From: Alligator mississippiensis
Lineage: Eukaryota > Chordata > Crocodylia > Alligatoridae
NCBI RefSeq assembly: GCF_030867095.1
Contig: NC_081824.1
Location: 252,589,956-252,653,955 of the forward strand
Reading direction: 5' to 3'
Length of the DNA stretch: 64,000 bases
Positions 27,101-41,518 of the stretch are shown here, piece after piece. Below the pieces are notes generated by a model that worked only from the letters and a program-made list of their open reading frames with translations, made no database searches and had not been told where the DNA came from. The translations under genes were made by a program, and so were the position numbers. Every line of letters starts with the position of its first letter. Position 1 is the first letter of the stretch.

Positions 27101-30100
27101 CAGGTCCAAGGAGGTGATCCTCCCCCTCTGTGCGGCACTGGTCAGGCCACAGTTGGAGTACTGCATCCAGTTCTGGGCGCCGCACTTCAGGAGGGATGTG
27201 GACAGCATGGATTGGGTCCAAAGGACAGCCACCCGCATGATCAGGGGTCAGCAGGGCAGGCCCTACGAGGAGAGGCTACAGGACCTGAACCTGTTCAGCC
27301 TCCACAAGAGAAGGCTGAGGGGGGATCTAGTGGCCATTTACAAACTAATCAGAGGGGACCAGCAAGCATTGGGAGTGTCCCTGTTCCCCCAAGCACTACC
27401 AGGAGTGACTAGAAATAATGGTCACAAGTTGGCAGAGGGTAGGTTCAGGCTAGACATCAGGAGGCGCTACTTCACTGTCAGGGCAGCTAGGACCTGGAAC
27501 CAACTTCCAAGTGAAGTGGTGCTGGCTCCTACCCTGGGGGTCTTTAAGAGGAGGTTAGGCAAACACGTTGCTGGGGTCGTTTGACCCCAGTACTTTTTCC
27601 TGCCATGGCAGGGGGTCGGACTTAATGATCTGCTCAGGTCCCTTCCGACCCTACCAACTATGAAACTATGGGTTCCAGGGAGTTATCACAACTGCACAAC
27701 AGAAATACGATGCTTATTTCAGATGGGCAAATGTGAAAAAAAGCACTAGTTTCCCATCAAGTAGCTCCCAGATCCTATAAAATAGTCACACTGGAAGAAC
27801 AAGTGTCAAGAAAGAACAGATGACACTTGCAGCTCATAAACAGGAGAAAAGTAACAGCATCACAAGATTCACCAAAGGAAACAGAGCTAACATCAAAGCA
27901 ACAAGAATCAACAGACAAGACTGAAAATGACACAGATGTAGAGACATCTGAACAAGAAAACCAAATAAGAACTGAACCAATAAGGATAAAAAATGCAGAG
28001 AAACTGAGAAGATCACTTAGAGCTAAAAAGCCAATGTACTTTAACTATGGGTTGAACTAAACTTGCAATGTTAGTATTATATGGGGAAATGCTACATGTA
28101 AAGGGGGAAGATGTGTGGATACACTTAAGAGTGTTATATGTAGCAGGAGGGGATTACAGGAGGAAACAGAAGAACTGTAGGCAAGGTACTGTTCTTGGTA
28201 TAAACAAGCCTTATCTTTCTATAAGCTTAACTCCTTGGTCTTTTGAAAACAACACAACAACCATGGCTGAACAAGCAGAAGTGGTATGAACATCTGCAGC
28301 TGCCAGAGTTGCTGCATTGGTAAGGCCAGCACAAAGGCTAATACTTTCATTGGTTTTCTCACTGGCACTGAGCTGTGTCCCCATTTGGGGATCTCAACCC
28401 AGCAATTTGGTAGCATGGGGACTGACAGGAGTGATAACCCTACAGGTGCCGCCTCCCCGACACAGGGGGTTTGGCAGCCATGAGAGTTAGAGATGCCACT
28501 GCTCACCTTGCCATCAAATTTGTATCCCTGCAGGCAGGATCCCAAGTTGGTCTTCAGGATGACAAAAAGCCCCCCTAATCTAAAGCAGGGGTGGCTAACC
28601 TGTGACAAATGCCACAAGCGGCATGGACAGCCTCTGTTTGGCACCTGGATGATTGGGAAGAGAGCAAGAAGCATAGTAGAAGATAGGGCACGGAGCAAAA
28701 AGCAGAGCAGCAGATCAGGCAGGGGAAGAAGATCATAGTGGCACTTGGAGAGGGTGCAAGGTTCATTTGTGGTATGCCAGCCAAAAAGGTTGCTCTAGAG
28801 AAATTGCCTCTGCTATTTTTCCTGACACAGATACACGGCTTATGTTCAAGCTACACCTGCAAGGGGCACCCATTGTGCTTCTTTGAAAACAGGCTGCCAC
28901 ACTCCTTTACATGCCAAACAAGATTCACAGATTGATTACAGCTGTAATGGTAGCATGGTACAGTGGGTAGGGTCTCTTGTTAGAACCACAAGCACGTTCT
29001 GTTCCTTTCAATCCCCCTTTCTGAAGCTGGGTGGAATAATTTCTTTTCTTCCTTTCTTTCTTTTTTGAGGGGAGCAGGCAGGGCGGTGGAATCCATTATT
29101 TTAGTAGGATGCAACCTGAATGCTACTAAAACATACTTCTAAGTGTTTTGTTTCTTAGTGTTTTCTTTTATTGTGAATTTCCCTGAATTCACCTCAGCAA
29201 TCCCATGGATTGCAGGGGGGGGGGGGAGGGGGAGCATTGCATGCAGGCCTGTGTGCATGCATGCATACATGGGATAGGAGTAGTGAAAAGTTTTTCTTGG
29301 GGGACACAGGGCTCTGTGCAGCCCCAGAGATCTGCCTGACTGAACTGTTAAGGTCAGGATTGAGAGAAATTACATCCACAGAAAGACTTGGGCCTGCAAG
29401 ATGATCATGCACCTACCTCAAAATAAGATCCAGCACACACCAAGTGGAGTGCTACCTAAGGTAGCCAATAGGAAACCACTGAAGCATGTGGCTGAAATCC
29501 AGCTCCTCTCCTGGGCTTAGGTGCTGTGCTCAGGGCTTCATGCAGGCCCCTCTGCTCAGGTATGTGAGAGAAAATAAGAAGTCTCAGCCCTTTCTTTCAA
29601 GGACCGCACAGGGGTTGGTCCTTTGAGATACAGCCGGAGTCAAAAGGAAAAACAGTCCTTTTTCTACAATGACTCAGTGATGAAACTCAGCCAGCAAGTA
29701 TTCCTAATTAAGTATGTGCTGGACAATACACAAAAACACTCCTTGGAACAGAGGGCGTTTATAGACAAGATCTAGGAGGCTAGGGGTGGGGCACATTAAT
29801 TAGTGAGCCATGCTTAATTAAAAGCACCCCAAGTGTCACTTGTATCAGTGTCCCCATGCTGAAAAATGGCAGCCAGCCACTTTGAATGGAAGCTCAGTGA
29901 ACCAGCTTTAGTTTAAAGCGTCCTGCCACTATTTTTCAGCGTGGGGACGCTGATACACGTCACACCAGAGACTGCGGGAATGCATTAATTTCCGCACTCC
30001 AGCAGACTCTATTAAAATCGAGCCTACTCGAGACGTGCTGGATTCACAGCATGTCGGAGCAGCCTCGTTGCATGTCTATAGGAGCCCAGAGACTCCAGTG

Positions 30101-33100
30101 GAACCCGCTACTTCCCCTTCTCACCCAAGCGCTCCATCTGCCACCTTCGTCTCATGAATAAAGGTTGCAGCCTGGTGCTTGGGAAGTGGGAGATGTGATT
30201 TGCCTGCTACATGTTTTACAAACACCACAAAAAGAGAAACACTTCTTGCTGACACTACACTTTGGGACTGACTACTGTGGGCTCTATTTTTAAAAGCAAT
30301 GTTGCATACCACAGATGTCATCACAGTGTAGAAAACAACCCAGAAAAGTAATGCTGCTTTAAAAAAAAACAAAAAACAAACCATTAGTGCTGCATGACGC
30401 TGGGGAAGATGGTTCATGTTATGTCTTGACAAGATATTCACTGTTAACTGACATGCCATTCCCCACCCCAAACCATTCATTTCAGTGGCAGTGACAGAAG
30501 TGAGGTGGTGACAAAATTCTACACAAAGATGTTGGGTTTTAAAGGTGAATTGGGCAAGCTTTTACCCAGATTGAATACTTCAAGTGCTTCCTGTTTGATA
30601 ATTGAACAGTTTTAACATTCCAAGTAGGGCTGACAGACTCCCCTTTCCCTGTGCCCTCTGCCATGTCACCCCAATCTCCCCAGCCACACAGACCTACCCA
30701 CCCCACCGAAGGCTGAATCCCTGTCTCCTGCACATGCCTCCTCCACTGTCCTTCAGCCTGTTCCAAGCCCTTTAGCTGCCTATCCAGTCTTCATGTATAC
30801 CTACACTCCCTATATCCCTGTCCATCCTATGAACCTCTATTTTGACCTTTACCCTCCATCCCTTGTATAATCCTCTCCGTTCTCCTTTTTTTCCTGCTCG
30901 TTTTTCCCAAATCATGCACCCGCTGTGCCAAGTGCATGCATACAGACCTCCCTTCTGTATCTTCCTTGGCTCCCTTGTATCCCCTCTTTACTGCCCCCTC
31001 TCATCACAGAGGAGCCTGACTCTCTGCTATGAATCTGAAAGCCCCCACCCTGTGTCCAAACTCAAGGGTGGACAGACCCAAACTTTGCAGCTCAGGCCTT
31101 TTACTATAGTAACTGCAGAGCCAGATATCTGCTTTCTGGATGCAAAATCCTGAATGCAGTTCAGAGCTTTGCCGCTGAAACCATTCATCTCAGCATTTCT
31201 GTCTTCAGCTCAGTGTTCCCTAAACATCCTTAGTTTCCACTGGGTAGCTTCCTTTACATTGCAGGCCAGCAAGATCCACTGAGGTTGATTTTTAGGTCCA
31301 AGGGGATGCCCTCTTCTCAGGCACCCTCCGCATCCTTCCTGTTTATTCCTTTCTCACTTAAGGTAGCTTTCCTACCTTTGCTCTTTAACTCAACTGGTTG
31401 CCCCCTGAGCAGTGGCTGTTTGTGTTCACTACCAAGGTCCCCTTCAGGCTGCTTCTAGCCAGACACATTCATTTACAAAACCCTTCCTAATGTTTAGTGT
31501 CACAGCCTGCCCGCAGAGTATAGCCACTGTCAGGCTTTGTGTACCCTAGGGATCTCTCTTTTCCCCTCCTCCATTTTCTCACCATTGCTATCACAGGTGC
31601 TACTAGTAACAAATGAGAGACTTAAAGCAGGATAAGTCTTGGGCAGCTTCCTGGAGCCAAGTAGACATTTGGGTAGTGGTTGACGTAATGGTTGAGGCAG
31701 CAGAAGCCAGCTTAGGCTAGCACACCCTTTCTTCCTAATCTTGGTCATGCACAGATACTATCATGGAGAGAGGAAGTTTGAGTACAAAGGCTTCTGCACA
31801 TATGACTTTATTGACTCGACCTCTGCCTTCTCTCTAGGACTCCATTCATTACAGTACTCAGCATTAAGCTAAAAGAGATCTTTCCCTCCCCTGCACCCAG
31901 GCAAGTTATGTTATCACTGCTCTACCAGAGGCCTGCCTTTTGACACACTCACTCCTTATATTACTTTTACTACTTTGTATCTAGGCTTGGCAGAATTCAT
32001 TTTTTTTTATATTTTGACAACTTAAAAAAAAAGCAATGGTTATTTCTAAGCATTTATTTCAATTTTATCAATTAAAAATTTTAGGCAGGGTGAAGAGAGC
32101 CGGGGCTGCACCACCTGCACACTACTCCTTTGGCAGCAATTTGGGAGGCCAGTGCAGGAGCTGGGGGCCATGCTAGTAAGGCTGTGCTGGGACGGGAGGT
32201 TGGAAGGGCAGAGCTGTTGGCAGCAGGGAGCCTGGTGCCACTGGCCACAGCTCTGTGGGAGTTTGGACTTTGTGTGTGAGTCTCCGTGAGTGTCTGTGTG
32301 CATGGGGATGTGCACACGTCTGCATGTGTGGGCGTGTCTGCGTCTCTGCATGTGTGAGTGTCTCTCTCAAGGGAAACTTGGCTGGAAGCGCAGCAGCAGA
32401 GCAGCCCCCGAGCAGGTGAGGCCCTTCCCCTGTCTCCTCTTAGTGCAGCCGCTGGGTTTCCTCTACGATCCCACCCAGGGTCTGGCTTCTCCTCTGCTGG
32501 CCTGGAGCAGTGTTGGAGGAGTAGCCTGGGCCCTGTCATCTCCCATAATCCCATGGGACCAGCTAGGAGCCTGGGTTTTCTCTGCTGCTGGGGCACAGCC
32601 CTGACCTCTGCCCACCCCCACTTCATATGGGTCCTGCAGCCAGGAGCCATAGTCATAGTGTGTACACACACGTGTGCACAGCACCCCCTACCCCAGATTT
32701 CCTAACACCCATCCTGGAAATTTTTTTTTTCATACTTCCTCTTCCAATGATTACTAACAGAAATATTTTTCCATCGGTCTGTGAGCATGTCATGGACATT
32801 CAAATTTTTATCTATAAACATAGATAAATGGCAATCGTGCCAACCCTACTTATATCCCAATACACTGACAGCTTTAGCCCTGCAAAATTGTCTCTTGACA
32901 AGGTGCTGTGTTTCACCCCAGTCCTGTTAACCATTATTTATAGACAATTATTTATTGAATCATTATTAAATAATTCATTGCTGTCATAAGGCACTACAGA
33001 TGATGAACCTGGCACTTTATGGGAGGACAGGGAAAGACTGATCTCCCCCTAAAGTATATAATAACCTTTCCTATATGCAACCCTAGGCCGCATCCCCACG

Positions 33101-36100
33101 AGCAGGGGATGTGGTGAAAAAAAGCAGTGGCTGCAGCGCAGTGCACACCCCTGTACATAGGCTTGATGCGGGGCAAAATGCTCTGGGTGGGAAGGCAAAG
33201 TGGCACAGGTGATGGCCCTAATCTGGGGTCCTGGAGGCCTCCTAGGACTGCAGCAGCACCAATCCAGCTGTTCAGAGTCTGGCCAGCAGCCAGAGCATGG
33301 CTCTGGCTGGCCAGGCTCCCATTCTGGTGGCACATGGTGTTGCCACGTGCGCCATGCCACTTTTCTTTGCAGTGTGGTTTGTGGGGCAGTTTTAACACTG
33401 GGATTTCCCAACATCAAAAAAAAATGCTGTACTGCAAATCTGCAGTGCAGCAAACAGGTACATGTGTACCTCATGCAGTTTGCAGTACCACAAATGGGTT
33501 TGCACAAGCCCATTTGCAGTGCCACCAACTGCACATGTGCACTCATGGGGACACTATCCTAAAGCACCAAAATCTCCCCTTTCCTGAAGGAGTAGAAAGG
33601 GCCTATTGTAGTAACACAACCTTACTCAAAGTAATTAGCCTAACAGAGGAGGAGGAAATCCCCTATACAAATGGTGGCCCCGTGTCAATGAATTAGCTGA
33701 GATTTACAGCATTGATTACTCTCATTCATAACGGTTTGCTCGAATCTTCTCAAAACCCCCTATTACCTTGCTTTGCTTGTATGCTGCTCTATGAAAAGGA
33801 AAAAATAAAAACACTGCCCAAAAGCTGAAATGTAGCCAGGAAAGGGAACCAGTGTCAGCCAGTGAGCGCAAAACACACTGATCCAGCAGCACAGTGAGAA
33901 CTCATCTGACAAAACCTCAGGGGAATGTAAGCCAGGAAAAGGAGTGGGCATGGTTGCTCTGACACTAAGCTACTGTTGATGTTTGGACTCAGCACAGGTT
34001 TAGTTTATGTTATAACCAGTGTGCTTATTTTTTTGTTACAGTTGAATCTGGTGGTTTGCATTTGGGACTATCAGGGGTTACGGAAGGTCCCAGTAGTGTC
34101 TGAAGGCATGTGGGGGGTGTGCTGAGCCCACCAAGGGCTAGGGACCCAGGACACACAGTGAGCTTTGGCCCAAAAGCATGCAACAGCCACAAAGGAGAGG
34201 GTAGCCTAGTTCAAGTGGAAGTCAGGCAGGGCCAGGGGCCCAGACAGACAGAGCCAAAGTAGGCTCATTGTCTGAAGCAGGGCAGAGACAGGGCTAGGGC
34301 CAGGACAGACTGAGCCAAAGTATTCTCAGCACCCAGAGCAGAGTGGAGACAGGGCCAGGAGCCTAGACAGATAGACCCAGAGCCGTCTCATTACCCAGAG
34401 CTGGGCAGAGACAAGCTCAGCAGGCCTAGGATCCAAGTAATAGAAACAGGGACTGGAACTCAAAAGCTCAGTCCAGCACAGTGGGCTGGACCTAGAAGGC
34501 CCAGCAAAAGACAAAAAGGGGGAGTGAGAGAAGGCCGTGGCCCAGACAAAAGAAGAGATTGCACAGTAACACCCATGAGGCATGGGTGTGATGTAAGGGG
34601 TGGGCAGAGCCATGTAACTGGCCTTAGGGTTACAAGTACCCTGGGGTGGCACAGGCAGGTCAGGAAGACCCACTTAGCCCAAGAGGGGCAAAAGTGAGAC
34701 CAGAACAGGGTCCAGAAGGGACCTGCTGGTGGATAGAAGAACTGAGATTTATTCTAGGACCCTTAGACAGCCTTCTTTTTGATCAAACAAATGCATCAAA
34801 GCGTGGTATGTGAGGTGAGAAGAGGAGGGCACCCTAGAGCTAGAGCAGGGCAGGGGTTGCATGGTCACTGGGGAGCCTCACGGCCGTCCCTGAAACAACA
34901 ACTTTGCTACAAAAAAAAAAAAAAATCAGGAAGGATTTGTGTTTATAGGCCAGTTGGTTTAGGAATCTGGAATCTTTTCTTTTTACACTTCTTCCATTGG
35001 ACATTCAGATTTCATCTTCCACTCATTATCCTGGAGGACTCACTAGAGATGCATAGAACTAAGGCATTGTATCTATGAAGCTAAAACACCTGAAAAATTG
35101 AGGGAGGAGAAAAAGTGACTTTCATTACATTTCTGTTAGTACCTACTTAACCCCACTGCCTGTCCAACAAATGGAAGAAAACATCTGTTTGAAAAGATTC
35201 AGTATTCCAGCCCTTTCCTGTATGAACCCCAGCAATTCCCAGATGATCTCTGAATCATTCAAGGAAGTATCCAGCAAAGCTCCAGGAGATCAAACTGCAC
35301 ATTCCTATAATCAAAAGAACCAAGCAGAATAAAAATGCGTGGGTTTTTCTTCTGGGCTATTTCAGAGAGAGGAAGGGGGAAAACCCCCAACCCTTTCAAG
35401 CCTTTCCACTATAAAAAAAGTAGAAAGGCACAAAAGCCTCATGTTTTCCTTGAAAATCAATTTTCATAGCAGAATATGCAGGGGGAGGGGAAAAGTGTTG
35501 CTTTACAATAACAGGAGAAGAGCTTGCAAACCCCTTTGGGCAGTTTACAAACACTGACTAAAGCAACCTGTATCATTTCATATCCATCAGAGACTGCAGA
35601 GACTTTAAAGAGAATGTTGATGTCCCTCTACCTCTCACTGGGGTTGGAAAGGGGAAAAACCAAGAACATGCTTCCCTCCAACCATTTTGCTACATCAGCA
35701 AGCTAATCATTGAGCAACATAGAAAAATGCTAAAGAAAAAGAAGAAAGTCAGATAAAACATAAAAGTGTGAACTGTCACAATGCATGTGTATGGTAAAGT
35801 CCTTTCTTCACCACCTCTGTTTACTTCCTTTCCACCAGTGACATGGGGCCCACATTGAAGTCAATGAGAACTTAGCTGCTGACCTCACTGAAGCCCAGAT
35901 TTCACCGCTAGCAAGCTGACTTGTATTTCAGCCACAAGAACTCTGGTTCTGTAACAAGCTACTGCACCCATGCAGAGCTTCAACTTATTCTGTGGGGCTT
36001 TGCAAAGCTGTAAGGATCTGTCTGTGGAGAACACATTTCAGGATTAGGCATGAATGCTAGGGGTGCGCCAATAAAGATTATTTTGGCCGATACAGAGGGC

Positions 36101-39100
36101 CAATTATTAACCAGCCATATCAGCCAATACCAATCTGATAGCCAATATGCAGCCCAGAGGCATCCAGCCAGTAAGTCTGTTGAGAGGGAAGGAGTGTAGG
36201 GGAGGGAAGGAGTGCCAGGCAGGGCAGATTGATGCCCCCCCATGAGGGAGGGAGTGGGACAGGGACAAGGCATGGGATGGAGCTGCGGACAGCTCGTCTG
36301 GAAGGCATGGGGAGATGGGGATGGCTCCCAGCTGCTGCGCACACCCCCGGGGGAGACATGGGAGGCATGTGCCCCCTGGATTTGTGCACAAGGTGAGGGC
36401 AGGTTGCCCGCTGCAGGCTCAGGGCCGGGGGCTGTGCCAGACTCTTCCCAGTGCGGGGTCTGGGCTGGGGCTGCGCTTGGTGCAGGCAGCTGCAACACTG
36501 AGAGGGGAGCTATGGTGAATTTTGGGATGGCTATAGCCCACCCTGTAGCCCCCCTCCCAGTGCTGCCACTGCCCAGCCCACCTCCACCTACCCCAAGAGC
36601 AGCCCCAGCCTAGCCCCCGCACGAGGAAGAGGCTGGTGCAGCCCCTGACCCCGAGCCCGCAGCAGCCCACCTTCATTCCACGCACAAATCCAGGAGGCAC
36701 ATGCCCCCATGCCTTCCCTGGGGGTGTGCACAGAGGTGGAGAGCTACCCCCCCTCCACCCTTTCCCACACCCCTCGAACAAGCTGCCCACGGCTCCCACC
36801 CCAGCTGAGCAGAGCCTGTCCCAGTCCCACTCCCTCCCTCACCGTGGGGGCCTTGATCTTCCCCCCACCACCATGCCTGTTGCCTCCCCCACGCCCCTTC
36901 TCCCCCACAGACTTACTGGCCAGACACTGCTGCCGAAGCTGCCTGGCGGCATTCCTGGCCGCGTGCATGCTGTGGCTGCACGTGGCATTTATCAGTAACA
37001 TTATCAACTACACTTGACAAAAAAAGCTAATTACTGATAATGCCAATTTTCCTTTTCACAGATTCATAGATGTTAGGGTCGGAAGGGACCTCATTGAGTC
37101 TGACCCCCTGCATAGGCAGGAAAGAGTGCTGGGTTCAGATGACCCCAGCCAGATGCCTATCTAACCTCCTCTTGAAGACCCCCAGGGTAGGGGAGAGCAC
37201 CACCTCCCTTGGGAGCCCGTTCCAGACCTTGGCCACTTTAACTGTGAAGAAGTTCTTCCTAATGTCCAGTCTAAATCTGCTGTCTGCTACCTTATGGCCA
37301 TTATTTCTTGTGACCCCCAGGGGTGCCTTGGTGAGTAGAGCCTCACCAATTCCCTTCTGCACCCCCATGATGAATTTATAGGCAGCCACAAAGTCGCCTC
37401 TCAACCTTCTCTTGCAGAGGCTGAAGAGGTCCAGGTCCCTTAGTCTCTCCTTGTAGGGCTTGGCCTGCAAGCCCTTAACCATATGAGTGGCCCTTCTCTG
37501 GACCCTCTCCAGGTTATCCACATCCCTCTTGAATTGCGGCGCCCAAAACTGCACACAGTATTCCGACTGTGGTCTGACCAGCGCCCGATAGAGGGGAAGT
37601 ATCACTTCCTTGGTTCTGTTTGTCATGCATGATGAAGTGCAGTTATCTTTGCTGATGACTTCGTCACACTGATGACTCATGTTCATCTTGGAGTCCACTG
37701 GGACTCCGAGATCCCTTTCCGCTTCTGTGCTGCTGAGCAGGTTATTTCCTAGGCAGTATATGTGCCGGACATTTTTCCTCCCTAGGTGCAGCACTTCGCA
37801 TTTCTCCTTGTTAAACTGCATTCTATTGCTTTCTGCCCATTTGTCCAACCTGTCCAGGTCTGCCTGTAGTTGTTCCCTGCTCTCTGGTGTGTCCACTTCT
37901 CCCCATAGCTTTGTATCATCCACAAACTTGGACAGAGTACACTTCACTCACTTGTCCAAGTCACTGATGAAGACATTGAAGAGTATCGGTCCAAGGACCG
38001 AGCCCTGCGGGACCCCACTGCCCACGCCCTTCCAGATCGATACTGACCCATCTACCACCACTCTCTGGGTACGACCCTCTAGCCAATTTGCCACTCTCCA
38101 GACTGTGTAATCATCCAAGTCACGGCCTCTTAATTTGTTCACCAGCATGGGGTGGGATACCATATCAAAGGCCTTCCTGAAGTCTAAGAAAACAATGTCT
38201 ACCCCTACTCCTGCATCCAGGTGTTTTGTAACCTGGCCATAAAAAAGAGACTAGATTAGTCAGGCATGATCTACCTGCTACGAACCCGTGCTGGTTTCCC
38301 CTCAGCATAATTTTTCCTGCTGGGCTCTCACAAATGTGAGCCTTGATAATCTTTTCAAAGACTTTGCCAGGGATGGAGGTGAAACTGACTGGCTTATAGT
38401 TGCCTGGATCCTCCTTCCTCCCCTTCTTGAAAACAGGGACCACATTGGCCCTTTTCCAGTCCTCCGGGACCTGGCCCGTGCACCACGAGTGTTGAAATAT
38501 TCTCGCTAGTGGCTGTGCAATGACATCAGCCAGTGCCTTCAGTATCTTTGGATGGAGCTCATCTAGGCCTGCTGACTTAAACACATCCAGTCCTTCCAAG
38601 TGACTCTGCAACATCTCAGGGTCAACGCTTGGTAGTCTGGCACCCTCCTGTTGCCTCTCTACAAGCCCATTGTGAGACTTGCCTTGCCCCTCGTTTAGGA
38701 ACACTGTTTTATCAGCGTGTATCCAATATGGACCAATGTATCGGTGCGCCTCTACTGAATGCTCCTACCATGTGTATACTCATCACAACTAGAGCAATAT
38801 CAGCTTGGCCGTCAGCCCACTGTGTTCACTGCCAATGTCATCTGTAATCATTATTGCTTCTACCTTCAATCCTCAGCTCTGTTCATGCTCAACCTGTCCC
38901 GTGGAGTAAACTAGGATTTGCCCCGTTTTACAGTTGGTCGGGATTAAGACTCAAAGAAGTGATAAGAAGTCAGGGTCTATGAAGTCACCCCTGGCAGAGG
39001 TAGGAAAGTTATTCATCTCCAGATGTCCACTCTTGGGACCTGTCTTCCCTGGGATGCACTCAGAATAGGCCTGGGTGGTCCCTTAGGATGTGGGTATGTG

Positions 39101-41518
39101 TATTTGGACCCTTTGAGAAGCTAAAGCTTTTGCTGCATTTGAATCCTCAGCTTGTTCAAACATAACAATTAAAACATACCAGCTGCTGCCCTTCTGAAAG
39201 GACTCCAGGCATACACATGTCCACACCTTTAGAGACCAACTGGTTCAGTTGTTAAATTCCCTACCTTCTGCCTGATTCGGGCTAACTCATTTTACTACCT
39301 CAGTGCCATTTTTTAACACTTTAGCTCATAAACACTCAAATCTTAGCATGGTCAAGGTGCTGTAGTTCTAACATGTCAGCCTCAAGGTCAACCTCTCTAG
39401 GAAGTCACAGGCTCTTGCTAAAGACCACTTCCTGCCTGATTTCCTGAGCTGCTATGTATAGAATTATATTTTTGTTCATCAGCTCCCATACTGATTTATT
39501 CTTTTGATTTCTCACTGTTTGAACGACAGTTATTTAAAAGCAGAGTCTGAGATATCCTATTTACAAACCTGAATCAAGCTTTATTTAACATGCATTTTGA
39601 ATAACCAGTTAGCCCTGACAAAGCCCTACATGTTTATCAGAGTGGCCGCAACATGATTTTATAATTTGCATCTCTATACTTGTATTCAAAAGTTTGCAGG
39701 AAAGGATGTTGGAGGCAAAGAGGACTACAAACCAAGTGTATACCAACAGTGCGTATACTCTGGTTGCAAAAAAAAAAAAAAAAGGCCAATAGCATTTTGG
39801 GCTAAATTGATAGAAGTGTTACTTGCAGGTCAAGGGAAGTGATTCTGCTACTCTACTGGACACTAGTAAGGTCTCATCTGGAGTACTTTGTCCAGTTTCA
39901 GGCACTGCACTTCAACAAAGGCATAGAGAAGTTAGGAAGAGTCTGGTGGAGATCAACAGAGGTTATTAGAAGTCTGTGAAACATAATATTTGAAGGAAAT
40001 TTAAAGAACCAAGATTATACAGCCTGGGAAAGGGGAGCTTAAGGAAGGATTTGCTATCGGTCTTCAAATACCTGAAGGGTAGTTATTATAAAGAGGACAG
40101 TGATAGACCAGCAGTCAACAAGGTTTTACATAGGTAGGCTGGATCAACCTGGCTCTAGTCTGAAGCAGCCCAATGTTGCCAACCCAACTGTTCCACTTCT
40201 CCCCACCACCAGGCTGTTGTTCAAGCAAGGCCATACTAAATCATAGGCCATATCCAATGGCTCCACAGACCTTGGACCATATGTTGCTGACCCCTATAGC
40301 AGACTATTCTGTATGGCCATAGGGGACAGGAGAAGTGACCCCTAAAATGCAGTGAGAAAAATTTAGGTTGGATGATAAGAAGAATTTTCTCACAATAAGG
40401 TTGGTCGAGCAGTGTAACAGGCTACCTAGACAGGCTATGGAATCTCCATCCTTGGAAGTTTTTAATAACAGGTTAGACAGTCACTTGTCTAAGGTAGTTT
40501 AGACAGGAATGATCCTGCCTTGAGGATTTCCTATGATTCTAGGTATAGTGGTAAGCCTGCCCTAAGACAGCAGACAGGAGCCTAGGAACCAGAGAGCTGA
40601 GATGCTAACCCTACTTCTGCCACTCCCTTGTCACCTGTACTTGTTCAAGTTACTTCACCCCTCTGTACTTTAGTTTTCTCATGCAGGCATAATAAACTCA
40701 CCATTCTGTTAAAAAAAATACATACTGAAATCTGTAACTACAGATTGGGCTATATAACTTGTTCAGCTATCTCTGCTATTACCAGTCATCTGCTTGTTCA
40801 CCTCACCCTTGCTCTTGGGGGGTAAAGGATCTCATCTGCTGTACATTTTTATGCCACATCGCACAACAGACCCCAAGATGTTCAGCCTGCAAGTGCTGCA
40901 GAAATGTATTTTAAATAATAGCATGCACCTAGAGGGCTAGTGAGTTATCTTAAAAAAATTAACAACATTGACATGCGTTTAGACCTGCATCACTGCTCAA
41001 AACATTGCAGAAGCTCAGATGAACAGACCTAGAGTCCAGAGACCAAGACTCTGAGCCAGAAGTGGATTGTAGTGCACGTGCCAGGCTCCGTTGCCTTACA
41101 TGGCACCCTACACAAGCTCAGCTAAAGAAGAGTGGTTATAAAAAGCTACTATCCAAAGGCTCTGGGAGCCCTTAGAAGTTTTTTCATACAGTTTACAGCA
41201 ATTTACAGGCCTAGAGGATAAAGAAAGGGAGACTGCCCTTTTCAAAAAAGGGGATGTTAAACATCCTGTTTTATACACCCAGGAAACTCCCAAAGAGCAC
41301 AAAAAGCTATGTGCAATTCTCTTATGCTATAAGAAATAAATCACTAAACAAAATCAAGCAGAATTCCTGTTTCAAAGCATCCAGTTTGGTCAAACTGGCT
41401 AAAATGCTCTGACCCTTTTTCATTTTACCTGGGGAATCATGCACCAACAGCTAACTTTCAGCAGATTCTATATTATTGGTATTAAAAGTAAGTGGAACCT
41501 ATATTAGTGGAACCTGAT

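Larger units (their letters stand above)
22107..28256 (+). mobile_element. Ty3/Gypsy LTR retrotransposon, degenerate, split by a CR1
   Basis: Two short LTRs (22107-22261 and 28112 to about 28256) flank a gag-pol body read left to right. A primer-binding-like TGGTACCAGGAGTGGG follows the 5' LTR at 22262 and a purine tract (AAGGGGGAAGA, 28101-28111) precedes the 3' LTR. Order: gag about 22320-23000, protease about 23100-23235, reverse transcriptase about 23420-24080, RNase H about 24440-24830, integrase about 25040-25790 resuming after the CR1 at about 27680-28060. Multiple stops and frame changes show it is inactive. No clear target duplication was seen. Confidence 0.9.

Noticed and set aside
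32081..32671. 196-codon minus-strand open frame
   Set aside because: Falls within the GC/TG-rich core of the hAT element at 31982-32848; no similarity to transposase.
33127..33696. 189-codon open frame on the plus strand
   Set aside because: It lies almost wholly inside the MITE at 33084-33561 and shows no domain.
34231..34412. Possible CRISPR array
   Set aside because: Units are contiguous and diverged with no spacers, and the DNA is vertebrate.
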